Source: CBDUBU01 sp965365465 (GTDB lineage: Bacteria > Bacteroidota > Rhodothermia > Rhodothermales > DASSAV01). Taken from it: a stretch of DNA of 8,752 nt. Where the stretch lies: assembly GCA_965365465.1 (NCBI GenBank), contig CBDUBU010000165.1, positions 1-8,752 on the forward strand, in the 5' to 3' direction. A program made the translations under genes and the position numbers. Shown piece after piece: positions 1 to 5,786 of this stretch. The notes below the pieces were generated by a model, which saw only the letters and a list, made by a program, of their open reading frames with translations, ran no database searches and had not been told where the DNA came from. Numbering within the stretch: the stretch's first letter is position 1; each line of letters begins with the position of its first letter.

Positions 1-678
1 ACGCCAGCCTGCCTGCCGCAATGCATCTGCGGTGGTTGGCCCGATGGCGGCTTTCCGCCCGTCTAGCACACCCGATCCTTTCATATTCACAACCGCCTCT
101 ATCCCTGAAGGGCTAAAGAAAACCACCCAGTCTCCAGGCGCGATGTCATCGAGTTTTGCATCCGTACGCAGATGTGTCTCATAGACGCAAAGTTCTTCAA
201 AGGGAATCGACGCTGTCTGCAAACGACTGGAAAGCGTATCGCGCCTTCGATTTCCACAGAGATAAAGAAGTGGAGCGGAAAAGGAAGCGGCAACCAGATA
301 GTCAGCGAGTTGATGAGCTGAGCCGCTGTCGGCTCCTGCTGGATCGAACCCGATAGCGCGTACGTCTGCGGCTGTGCGAGGGCCGACGACGAAGACAGGC
401 TTTGTATGCCAGAGGGCGGTTTCACTCGGCAACCAGCAGAGCGCCTCATCCAGCGCCTGAACGGCGCGGGGGCTGGTCAGAACAAGCCCGCTGTAGACAT
501 CCGGATGTTCCAGCGCAGTTCGCAGTTGTTCCTGATTGACCATCACGTAGGACAGAACGGGAACGGAGCTTACCTGAAAACCTGCTTCCTGAAATGCAGC
601 TTCAAAGGGATCATTCCTGGTGGACTCACGCAACAGGTAAACATGAGGCAATGAGCGATCTGAAGCCTTATCGTCCAT
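1..678 (-). CDS. hemD: Uroporphyrinogen-III synthase, 3' end missing (window edge)
   Basis: Cyclises and rearranges hydroxymethylbilane into uroporphyrinogen III, the last step before the haem and sirohaem/corrin branches diverge; cytoplasmic. The frame is open for 226 codons from the ATG at 678 down to base 1, with no stop, so it is cut by the window. HemD enzymes are usually about 240-260 residues, so only a short C-terminal piece should be missing. HemD is poorly conserved, but the landmarks are present: GLVLTSPRAVQAL (about 64-76), PVFVVGPRTAADV (about 94-106), LYLCGNRRRDTL (about 138-149), WVVFFSPSGIEAV (about 184-196) and AAIGPTTADALRQAGW near the end. These fit the two-lobed fold whose lobes contact substrate. 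It is the third gene of hemA-hemC-hemD and starts 97 nt after the hemC stop. No clear Shine-Dalgarno precedes the ATG. The start is the first ATG giving the typical N-terminus (VYLLRE..). Identification is firm from motifs plus position. Confidence 0.93.
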   Translation of the reverse strand, partial: MDDKASDRSLPHVYLLRESTRNDPFEAAFQEAGFQVSSVPVLSYVMVNQEQLRTALEHPDVYSGLVLTSPRAVQALDEALCWLPSETALWHTKPVFVVGPRTAADVRAIGFDPAGADSGSAHQLADYLVAASFSAPLLYLCGNRRRDTLSSRLQTASIPFEELCVYETHLRTDAKLDDIAPGDWVVFFSPSGIEAVVNMKGSGVLDGRKAAIGPTTADALRQAGWR

Positions 679-736
679 GTTTTTAGAGGTTACGTCCTGC
701 GTAAGGTTTGATCCGAAGGATGCCAGGAGATACGAC

Positions 737-780
737 TGGGAGGGGTATAAAGCTCCCACGCTTGCGGTAGGAGCGCTACC
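737..780 (-). repeat. Two small inverted repeats in the hemC-hemD gap
   Basis: Two adjacent perfect inverted repeats lie between hemC and hemD. One has 5-bp arms (GGTAG 766-770 / CTACC 776-780, 5-nt loop) and includes the hemC stop codon. The other has 6-bp arms (TGGGAG 737-742 / CTCCCA 753-758, 10-nt loop). Neither is followed by a T-run on the minus strand, so they do not look like an intrinsic terminator. They could be mRNA hairpins affecting stability or hemD translation, or chance pairings. Short arms keep confidence low. Confidence 0.25.
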
Positions 781-1717
781 CCCCGGTTTGCGAGCGAATC
801 CGGCGCAACACCTCGCCTGCGCCCTGACCCAGAAGGCGCTCAGCCAGATCCCTCCCTATCGACTCCGGGCGATCAACAGGGCCGGACCATGAACCACGTA
901 TGAGCACGCTGCCGTCCGTTGCGGCCACGCACCCGCTCAGAAAGAGCCTGTCGCCCCTGACTTGAGCATACGCGCCCACCGGCGCCTGACAGCCGCCTTC
1001 CAGCCGGCGAAGAAACGCTCGTTCAGCATCCGTCGCCGTAGAGGCAGCCGGATCGTTCAAGGCATCATGCAGAAGCCTGTGCGTCGGCTCCTGCGATGCG
1101 GCGCAGACGATTCCGAGCGCCCCCTGGCCGACCGCAGAAAGCATGATCTCTTCCGGAACCAGGTTTCGTATCCGCTGCGCCAGTCCCAGCCGCTTCAACC
1201 CTGCGGCAGCGAGGATAAGCCCATGCCAATCGCCAGCATCGAGCTTCGCAAGCCGCGTCCCGACGTTACCCCGCACGGACGTTATCCGCACGTCAGGCCG
1301 CCAGGCCAGAAGCTGCGCTTGTCGGCGCAGCGACGAGGTAGCCAGCACAGCGCCATCGGGCAGATCAACCAGCGATCCCGAAAAGGACGGATGCGCTACA
1401 AAAGCATCATGGGGGTCTTCGCGTGGAGAAACAGCAGCCAGAATGATTCCGGGCGGAAGCCTGGTCGGCAGGTCTTTGAGTGAATGAACGGCAAGGTGAA
1501 TGCGCCCATCCAGGAGTGCATCGTCCAGTTCCCTGGTAAAAAGACCTTTATCACCGATCTGGGAGAGGGGCACATCCAGAATACGATCTCCTTTTGTCTT
1601 GATCTCCCGGATTTGCACACGCATTTCCCGGTCTGCCAGAACGGAACGGACATACTCGGCCTGCCAGAGCGCGAGCGCGCTTCCTCTTGTGCCCAGAATA
1701 AGCGGATCAGGGATCAT
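776..1717 (-). CDS. hemC: Hydroxymethylbilane synthase (porphobilinogen deaminase)
   Basis: Polymerises four porphobilinogen units into hydroxymethylbilane on a covalently bound dipyrromethane primer; cytoplasmic, between HemB and HemD in the pathway. The 313-residue length is normal for the family. Visible signatures run in order: N-terminal LGTRGSALALWQA (8-20), KTKGDRI (40-46), GDKGLFTRELDDALLDG (55-71), the active-site stretch HLAVHSLKDLPT with Asp82 matching the catalytic Asp84 of the E. coli enzyme, the substrate-binding ATSSLRRQAQL (126-136) and VRGNVGTRL (148-156), and the cofactor-attachment motif EGGCQAPVG with Cys243 (E. coli Cys242). One small deviation is GQGALGIVC at 197-205, where many homologues have Glu in place of Val. 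The ATG lies 13 nt after the hemA stop, so the two are almost certainly co-transcribed. There is no obvious ribosome binding site, as is common in Bacteroidota. Confidence 0.98.
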   Translation of the reverse strand: MIPDPLILGTRGSALALWQAEYVRSVLADREMRVQIREIKTKGDRILDVPLSQIGDKGLFTRELDDALLDGRIHLAVHSLKDLPTRLPPGIILAAVSPREDPHDAFVAHPSFSGSLVDLPDGAVLATSSLRRQAQLLAWRPDVRITSVRGNVGTRLAKLDAGDWHGLILAAAGLKRLGLAQRIRNLVPEEIMLSAVGQGALGIVCAASQEPTHRLLHDALNDPAASTATDAERAFLRRLEGGCQAPVGAYAQVRGDRLFLSGCVAATDGSVLIRGSWSGPVDRPESIGRDLAERLLGQGAGEVLRRIRSQTGG

Positions 1718-1730
1718 ACGAGCGCCGAAG

Positions 1731-3134
1731 TCAGCGCGGAGGCAACAGGATGGATCTGATAAATTCCTCGACGGCTTCTTCCTGCGCTGTTACAGCATCC
1801 GGGTTTGCTTTGCCCATACAGGAGGGCGCCAGGTCGGCAAGGCTTTCGGCAGGCGCCGTATCCGATCCGGAATCGTCATCGCACAACGGCCTGGTGAACA
1901 GCCCCTGCAACAGCCGAATGCCTCGAACGAAGTCGATGCTTTCCGGATCCGTGCTTTTCAGGCGCACGATGGGAATGGCAAGGATTTTCTGCATGATCGA
2001 ACGGGTGATGCTGTCCAACTCTTCCCGGTCGATTGCGTCAAAGCGGTGGTGATGTCTCTCAATTTCCTGAATGCGGATACGCTCGAACGTTTCCCGAATG
2101 GCCTGGACGGCAGGTTGCAGCGCTTGCTGGTGAAACATCCAGGAAACGAATTCAGCCAGCAGGCTCTCACAGATGCTTTGCGCAACCGGCACTTCTGCCC
2201 GCCGTCCTTCTTCTACACGCGCCATCCAATCCTTCAGGGCATCCAGGTCAAGGACGCGATAACCCGGTATTTCTTCGGCAGTGCGGTCAACGTTGCGCGG
2301 GATGGAAATGTCAATCACCAGAACGGGGAGGCTCTTCTTCTGTGCAGGCAGATGCGCTGCCCGCAACACAGGCGCTTCGGCACTGGTAGCCACGATAATC
2401 AAGTCGCTTTCACGCAAAGCCTCGTATCTATCTCCCCAGGGCACAACCGAGGCTCCTGCAGCAGCAGCAACAGTTCGTGCGCGAGCAACCGAGCGGTTCG
2501 TCACGGACAGAGAAGCCAGCCTGTATTTCTTGAGGGCATAGAGTGCAAGACTGCCCATCTGCCCGGCCCCTATGAGCAGCGCTCTCCGACCGGCAAGCCC
2601 TCCGCGTGACTGTTGTTCAAAATGAGACTGCGCCATGGCTACCGCTGCGCCAGACACTGAGAGAACTCCGCTTGTCACCGCCGTTTCGGTCACGACCCGC
2701 TTTGCCGCCCTGAATGCCGTATGCATCAGGCGGTGGAGGACTGCGCCTACCTTTTCCTCATCTACCGCTACCCGGTACGCTTCCTTTACCTGCGCAAGGA
2801 TCTGCGCATCGCCGAGCACCATGGATTTCAATCCGCTTGCGACATGAAGCAGATGCCGCACTGCCGCCTCATCGTACAAGACAAATGCCTCGTCGGCAGG
2901 CCAGGCTACGCCCGCCTGTTCGGCCAGGGCCTGCTCTACGATCCGGGCATCATCGTGTGTTCCATAAAGATACACTTCCGTGCGGTTGCAGGTTGAGAGT
3001 ACGATCAGTTCCGCGTCGTCAGATAGCTGAAGACTTCTGTAGAAGGCGCGTTGCTTCTGTTCATTCAGCGCAAAAGCTTCACGCACCCCTACAGAGGCTG
3101 TTTCGTAATTCAACCCGAACGAGATGAACAGCAT
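1731..3134 (-). CDS. hemA: Glutamyl-tRNA reductase
   Basis: Reduces glutamyl-tRNA(Glu) with NADPH to glutamate-1-semialdehyde, the committed step of C5 tetrapyrrole synthesis. I place the start at 3134, giving 467 residues beginning MLFISFGLNYETASVGVRE, because family members start at this point. The catalytic Cys in STCNRTEVY then falls at residue 49, against Cys50 in E. coli. An in-frame ATG at 3206 would add 24 residues of no recognisable family character. Other landmarks, in the 467-residue numbering, are SGLKSMVLGDAQILAQV (about 100-116; Asp where most have Glu), the NADPH-binding GAGQMGS (about 189-195), DISIPRNVD (about 275-283), and a helical dimerisation domain from about 316 containing FVSWMFHQQALQP. 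The C-terminal tail after about residue 416 is acidic and less conserved, making the protein longer than the usual ~420. It is the first gene of hemA-hemC-hemD. Confidence 0.96.
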   Translation of the reverse strand: MLFISFGLNYETASVGVREAFALNEQKQRAFYRSLQLSDDAELIVLSTCNRTEVYLYGTHDDARIVEQALAEQAGVAWPADEAFVLYDEAAVRHLLHVASGLKSMVLGDAQILAQVKEAYRVAVDEEKVGAVLHRLMHTAFRAAKRVVTETAVTSGVLSVSGAAVAMAQSHFEQQSRGGLAGRRALLIGAGQMGSLALYALKKYRLASLSVTNRSVARARTVAAAAGASVVPWGDRYEALRESDLIIVATSAEAPVLRAAHLPAQKKSLPVLVIDISIPRNVDRTAEEIPGYRVLDLDALKDWMARVEEGRRAEVPVAQSICESLLAEFVSWMFHQQALQPAVQAIRETFERIRIQEIERHHHRFDAIDREELDSITRSIMQKILAIPIVRLKSTDPESIDFVRGIRLLQGLFTRPLCDDDSGSDTAPAESLADLAPSCMGKANPDAVTAQEEAVEEFIRSILLPPR

Positions 3135-3451
3135 ACGATGGGAAAGTGGAGACTTGTTCGAGGAAATCAGACCAACTACGGCTGCGAACACATCCTGTTC
3201 AGCCAACGTAATGAAAAATACATGAAACGAAAAGAAAAAGCACGTTGTTACGCCAAATGCAAAATTCTCAGCAGGATTGCAATATCAGGTGCGTGTGTAC
3301 GAGGCATGAAACCCTCTCTGAATCTGGCGATGGAGCTATAGCCGGAATGTTACACAGGAAGAGAGCCTGGTAATTGACCCTCAGCGCGCATAACAGGATA
3401 TTAGGCGGCATTACCCATACCCACCGGCGACAACCTTAACCTGATAACTGT
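3135..3451. other. Gene-poor divergent spacer upstream of hemA
   Basis: About 317 bp without a convincing gene, between the hemA start (minus) and the microprotein start (plus). It should hold promoters for both directions. The stretch around 3207-3270 is noticeably AT-rich compared with the flanking genes. A candidate hemA promoter at 3254-3282 is listed separately. On the plus strand TTGACC (3374-3379) and TATTAG (3399-3404) are 19 bp apart, a poor sigma-70-like pair that I do not call. A short plus-strand frame starting at ATG 3221 has no recognisable features and lies in promoter-like sequence. If hemA really starts at 3206, the spacer shrinks by 72 bp. Confidence 0.5.
3254..3282 (-). promoter_or_regulatory. 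Possible Bacteroidota-type promoter for hemACD
   Basis: On the minus strand TTG (3282-3280) is followed 18 nt later by TGCATTTG (3261-3254). This resembles the Bacteroidota primary-sigma consensus of a -33 TTG element and a -7 TAnnTTTG box, with TG in place of TA. Transcription would begin near 3247, leaving a leader of about 113 nt to the preferred hemA start, or about 41 nt to the ATG at 3206. This is a match by eye to a degenerate consensus only. Confidence 0.25.
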
Positions 3452-3571
3452 ATGAACAATATCTTTCGCGCATTGATAGCGGGCTATGGAGCCAAAAAGC
3501 TCGGCGGCGGCTGCATAACGACCATTATTCTTTTCGTCATCCTTTACTGGCTGCTTGGCCACCTATTCTGA
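3452..3571 (+). CDS. 39-residue single-pass membrane microprotein
   Basis: A complete small frame from ATG 3452 to TGA 3569-3571 encodes 39 residues. The N-terminal half is short, basic and glycine-rich (AGYGAKKLGGG, residues 10-20). It is followed by one hydrophobic segment, CITTIILFVILYWLLG (21-36), long enough to cross a membrane, and the protein ends HLF. The two lysines just before the segment suggest the N-terminus stays in the cytoplasm (positive-inside rule). From memory, similar short proteins with an AKK.GGGC..T...F...WLLG pattern occur in Bacteroidota, but I cannot name a family or function and could not run a search. The gene ends 14 bp from the stop of the convergent HEXXH gene. 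No strong Shine-Dalgarno is seen. The clean split into basic amphipathic and hydrophobic halves argues against a chance frame. Function unknown. Confidence 0.6.
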   Translation: MNNIFRALIAGYGAKKLGGGCITTIILFVILYWLLGHLF

Positions 3572-3585
3572 GCCGCTCTGCCCGT

Positions 3586-4017
3586 TTACAGCGAACGGCT
3601 CCGCTTCGTTGCGTGAAAAGCCTCCTGCTCAAAGCAATTGTCCCGGTAGGGATCCTGCCCGCGAAGCAAAGCAGTAAGGCCGGCGAGTAGATAAACGGGG
3701 ACAAAAAGTATCCCCCATTTTTCGACCTGCCTGACATGGACCTGTTCGTGTACGCGGCATCGCTGGAGGGATTGCGTTGTGCGTCCAAGAATTACGTGCC
3801 CCAGGGTCATTGCCTCCGCGCCGCCCCGGATCGGGATCATATGCGTCAGAAACCAGCGCACGATGCCTCCGTGTATTTCCAGAACCCCCTGCACTACCGA
3901 AAGTCGGCCGCCGGTAGCGAGGGCAAGCGGAACGAATACCAGCCCCAGGCAGGTCGTGGGCATGGCCCACAGGTAACGCAGATAGTTGCCCTTCTTTTTT
4001 TCTTGCCGTCTGTTCAT
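3586..4017 (-). CDS. Small membrane protein with HEXXH motif, function unknown
   Basis: 143 residues. The basic N-terminus (MNRRQEKKKG) leads into a hydrophobic segment at about 14-34. A second hydrophobic stretch, WGILFVPVYLLAGLTALL, spans 101-118. Between them is GHVILGRTTQSLQRCRVHEQVHVRQ (73-97, conserved in appearance), which holds a canonical zinc-metallopeptidase HEXXH at residues 90-94 (HEQVH). Downstream, DPYRDNCFEQEAF (122-134) supplies Glu130/Glu132 and Asp residues, of which one could be a third metal ligand. I recall uncharacterised bacterial proteins with the same HEQVHVRQ.E.WG and YRDN.FE.EA pattern, but I assign no named family. At 143 residues it is very small for a protease. 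It may be a degenerate or minimal metallohydrolase, or a metal-binding membrane protein. It is monocistronic and convergent with the microprotein. No Shine-Dalgarno is visible before the ATG at 4017. Confidence 0.8.
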   Translation of the reverse strand: MNRRQEKKKGNYLRYLWAMPTTCLGLVFVPLALATGGRLSVVQGVLEIHGGIVRWFLTHMIPIRGGAEAMTLGHVILGRTTQSLQRCRVHEQVHVRQVEKWGILFVPVYLLAGLTALLRGQDPYRDNCFEQEAFHATKRSRSL

Positions 4018-4111
4018 TGTTCAGGCGCTTATAGTCTATGCGTGGTTGCTGGCATCTCTACGGTCTTTCAATCGGAAGATCTATCGCAAGCTTCAGGGGT
4101 TAGTTTACCAC

Positions 4112-4198
4112 ATTATTTCGGGATAGGTTCACACCTCTCGCACGAAGGGTTGCCATGTAAGGCGAGTCCATGTATGCTATTGCACTCGCCGAAATAAT
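4112..4198. repeat. Overlapping inverted repeats in leader of the oxidoreductase gene
   Basis: ATTATTTCGG (4112-4121) and CCGAAATAAT (4189-4198) form a perfect 10-bp inverted repeat 67 nt apart. Inside it, GGCGAGT (4161-4167) and ACTCGCC (4184-4190) form a perfect 7-bp inverted repeat with a 16-nt loop. The right arms share bases 4189-4190, so the two stems cannot both form completely. The region lies in the 258-bp spacer between the HEXXH gene and the oxidoreductase, 78 bp before the latter's start. It could be an RNA leader switch, a regulator binding site, or the ends of a tiny mobile remnant. No flanking target duplication is seen. The repeats are directly visible; any role is inference. 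Confidence 0.45.
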
Positions 4199-4263
4199 CT
4201 TTTGGGTCGCCTCGTGCATATTTCACCCCTATATTGTTCTCATTGCTTTCCCTACCGACCTGA

Positions 4264-4268
4264 TGAGG
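4264..4268 (+). promoter_or_regulatory. Ribosome binding site of the oxidoreductase gene
   Basis: TGAGG sits 7 nt before the ATG at 4276. It is the clearest Shine-Dalgarno-like sequence in the window, where most genes show none, and it supports this start together with the Tat signal that begins directly after it. Confidence 0.5.
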
Positions 4269-4275
4269 CACAGCC

Positions 4276-5589
4276 ATGAACAGCGACCGCTACGATCTGA
4301 CCCGCCGGGCTTTCATTAAAAACACCAGCGGAGCCCTAGCAGCAACCGCGGTTGCTGCTCCCCTCTTTGTACCCCGAAGCGCTTTCGGCGCTAATGACAG
4401 AATTCGCGCTGCTGTGCTCGGCGTCAATGGGCGAGGTAAAAGTCACATCTCCGGATTCATGGAGCAGGAAAACGTGGAAGTCGCCACGCTCTGCGACCCG
4501 GACCAGAACGTGCTTCAGGAACGCGCCAAAGATTTTGAGGGTGAGTACGGCAAAAAAGTGCAGACGGTGCAAGATCTGCGAAGCGTTTATGATGACAAAG
4601 ATATCGATGTCGTAGGCATTGCAACCCCTAACCACTGGCACGCGCTGGCTACGATCTGGGCGTGCCAGGCCGGTAAAGACGTTTATGTCGAGAAACCAGG
4701 CTCGCACAATGTGTGGGAAGGGCGAAAAATGATGGAGGCTGCCGACAAGTACGGCCGCATCGTGCAGCACGGCGTTCAACTCAGAAGCTCCGCTGCATTG
4801 CAGGAGGCCGTGCAACACCTGAGAAACGGTCTTATCGGCAGAGTATATATGGCGCGTGGGTTGGTCTTCCGCTGGCGCGGAGACATAGGAAACAAAGGCG
4901 TCGAACCTGTCCCGGCAGGACTTGATTACGATTTATGGACAGGACCTGCGCAGATGCAGCCTTTCACCCGCAACCTCGTTCACTACAACTGGCACTGGCA
5001 CTGGGAATACGGCAACGGAGACATCGGCAACCAGGGCATTCACGAAACCGATATGTGTATGTGGGGGCTGGATGTCGGGCTGCCGACAAAAATTGCTTCC
5101 ATGGGGGGGAAATTCCTGTGGGATGACGCAAAAGAAACCCCAGAGGTACTGTCCTCCTCTTATCTGTACCCGGAGGAGAAAAAGATGATCGAGTTTGAGG
5201 TTCGCCCCTGGGCCACCAACCTCGAAGATGGCGCGGGTGTAGGCAACCTGTTCTACGGAACAGAGGGATACATGGTGGTGAAGGGATATGACACGTACGA
5301 AACGTATCTGGGCAAAGACCGCGAACCCGGCCCCACCCGCAAGGAAGGCGGCGACCACTACCGGAACTTCGTTAGCGCCGTTCGCAGCCGTGACAAGTCG
5401 ATCCTGAACGGGCCTGTCGAAACGGCGCACCTGTCCTCCGCCCTGGCGCACCTGGGCAACATCTCGTTCCGGCTTGGGCGGGTGCTGGAATTTGATCCAG
5501 CGAGTGAACGTTTCGTCGGTGACGAAGAGGCAAACGCCATGTTGACCCGTGACTACCGTGAGCCTTACGTAGTGCCTCAACAGGTGTAG
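4276..5589 (+). CDS. Tat-exported Gfo/Idh/MocA-family oxidoreductase
   Basis: 437 residues. The N-terminus LTRRAFIKNTSGALAATAVAAPLFVP (8-33) is a twin-arginine signal: an RR-x-F-I-K motif, then a hydrophobic stretch. The protein is therefore probably folded with its NAD(P) in the cytoplasm and then exported. The dinucleotide-binding fold follows with AVLGVNGRG (46-54), an acidic strand end at TLCDPD (71-76), ATPNHWHA (116-123) and the family's EKPGSHN (139-145), whose Lys-Pro lies at the cofactor/substrate site. GNGDIGNQGIHETDMCMWGL (247-266), with His256, matches the catalytic-helix region of the C-terminal domain. The usual fold and length fit NAD(P)-dependent sugar or inositol dehydrogenases and related glycoside-processing enzymes. 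I do not see the hallmarks needed to call a specific substrate or GH109. It stands alone, preceded by a structured 258-bp spacer and followed by an intrinsic terminator, so it is probably its own transcription unit. Confidence 0.93.
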   Translation: MNSDRYDLTRRAFIKNTSGALAATAVAAPLFVPRSAFGANDRIRAAVLGVNGRGKSHISGFMEQENVEVATLCDPDQNVLQERAKDFEGEYGKKVQTVQDLRSVYDDKDIDVVGIATPNHWHALATIWACQAGKDVYVEKPGSHNVWEGRKMMEAADKYGRIVQHGVQLRSSAALQEAVQHLRNGLIGRVYMARGLVFRWRGDIGNKGVEPVPAGLDYDLWTGPAQMQPFTRNLVHYNWHWHWEYGNGDIGNQGIHETDMCMWGLDVGLPTKIASMGGKFLWDDAKETPEVLSSSYLYPEEKKMIEFEVRPWATNLEDGAGVGNLFYGTEGYMVVKGYDTYETYLGKDREPGPTRKEGGDHYRNFVSAVRSRDKSILNGPVETAHLSSALAHLGNISFRLGRVLEFDPASERFVGDEEANAMLTRDYREPYVVPQQV

Positions 5590-5658
5590 ACAGTCTACGG
5601 GCACGGGGAGCCTGCCGCGAGGTCGGACCTGCCGTGTAAAATGATGGTGCTTTAACAA

Positions 5659-5715
5659 CCGGACCTGCGGGCATCCCTCTGGAAACAGGCGCTTGCGGGT
5701 CCGGCAGGTTTTTTT
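5659..5715 (+). terminator. Rho-independent terminator after the oxidoreductase gene
   Basis: A 14-bp stem (arms 5659-5672 and 5691-5704, eleven Watson-Crick pairs and three G-T pairs, beginning CCGGACC / GGTCCGG) encloses an 18-nt loop. After a 4-nt gap (CAGG) come seven Ts (5709-5715). It lies 70 bp after the oxidoreductase stop and ahead of the propeller genes, separating the two units. The 9-mer CGGACCTGC in the left arm (5660-5668) also occurs upstream at 5624-5632, where ACCTGCCG (5627-5634) could pair with CGGCAGGT (5702-5709) as an alternative to the terminator stem. Confidence 0.85.
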
Positions 5716-5727
5716 GTGCTTTCCTAT

Positions 5728-5757
5728 GCAGGGCATCGCTGCGTATCTTCGCCCTGC
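5728..5757. repeat. 7-bp inverted repeat ahead of the first FG-GAP gene
   Basis: GCAGGGC (5728-5734) and GCCCTGC (5751-5757) are perfect inverted copies separated by 16 nt. They lie between the terminator and the ATG at 5787. They could be an operator or a 5' leader hairpin. No T-run follows and no promoter was recognised, so the role is open. Confidence 0.3.
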
Positions 5758-5786
5758 CCGGAAAGCCTTTGTCGTTAACCTGATAC

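Noticed and set aside
3221..3341. Short plus-strand frame upstream of hemA (about 39 residues from ATG 3221)
   Set aside because: Lys/Arg/Cys-rich with no hydrophobic or domain pattern, and it lies over the likely hemA promoter region.
3374..3404. Sigma-70-like promoter TTGACC-19-TATTAG for the microprotein
   Set aside because: The spacing is too long, the -10 is weak, and the apparent lineage uses a different promoter consensus.
3736..4197. Plus-strand frame of 153 codons across the HEXXH gene
   Set aside because: It overlaps the HEXXH gene on the opposite strand, which has membrane segments and a conserved-looking motif. The plus frame has neither.
4112..4198. A miniature transposable element with 10-bp terminal inverted repeats
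   Set aside because: No flanking target-site duplication, no second copy in the window and no transposase nearby. A regulatory structure or chance is at least as likely.
4336..4818. Long minus-strand frame opposite the oxidoreductase (160 codons), and similar ones at 4933-5793 and 1500-2609 opposite coding genes
   Set aside because: They lie antisense inside strongly supported genes, show no recognisable motifs, and have odd His/Cys/Arg-rich composition typical of shadow frames in GC-rich DNA.
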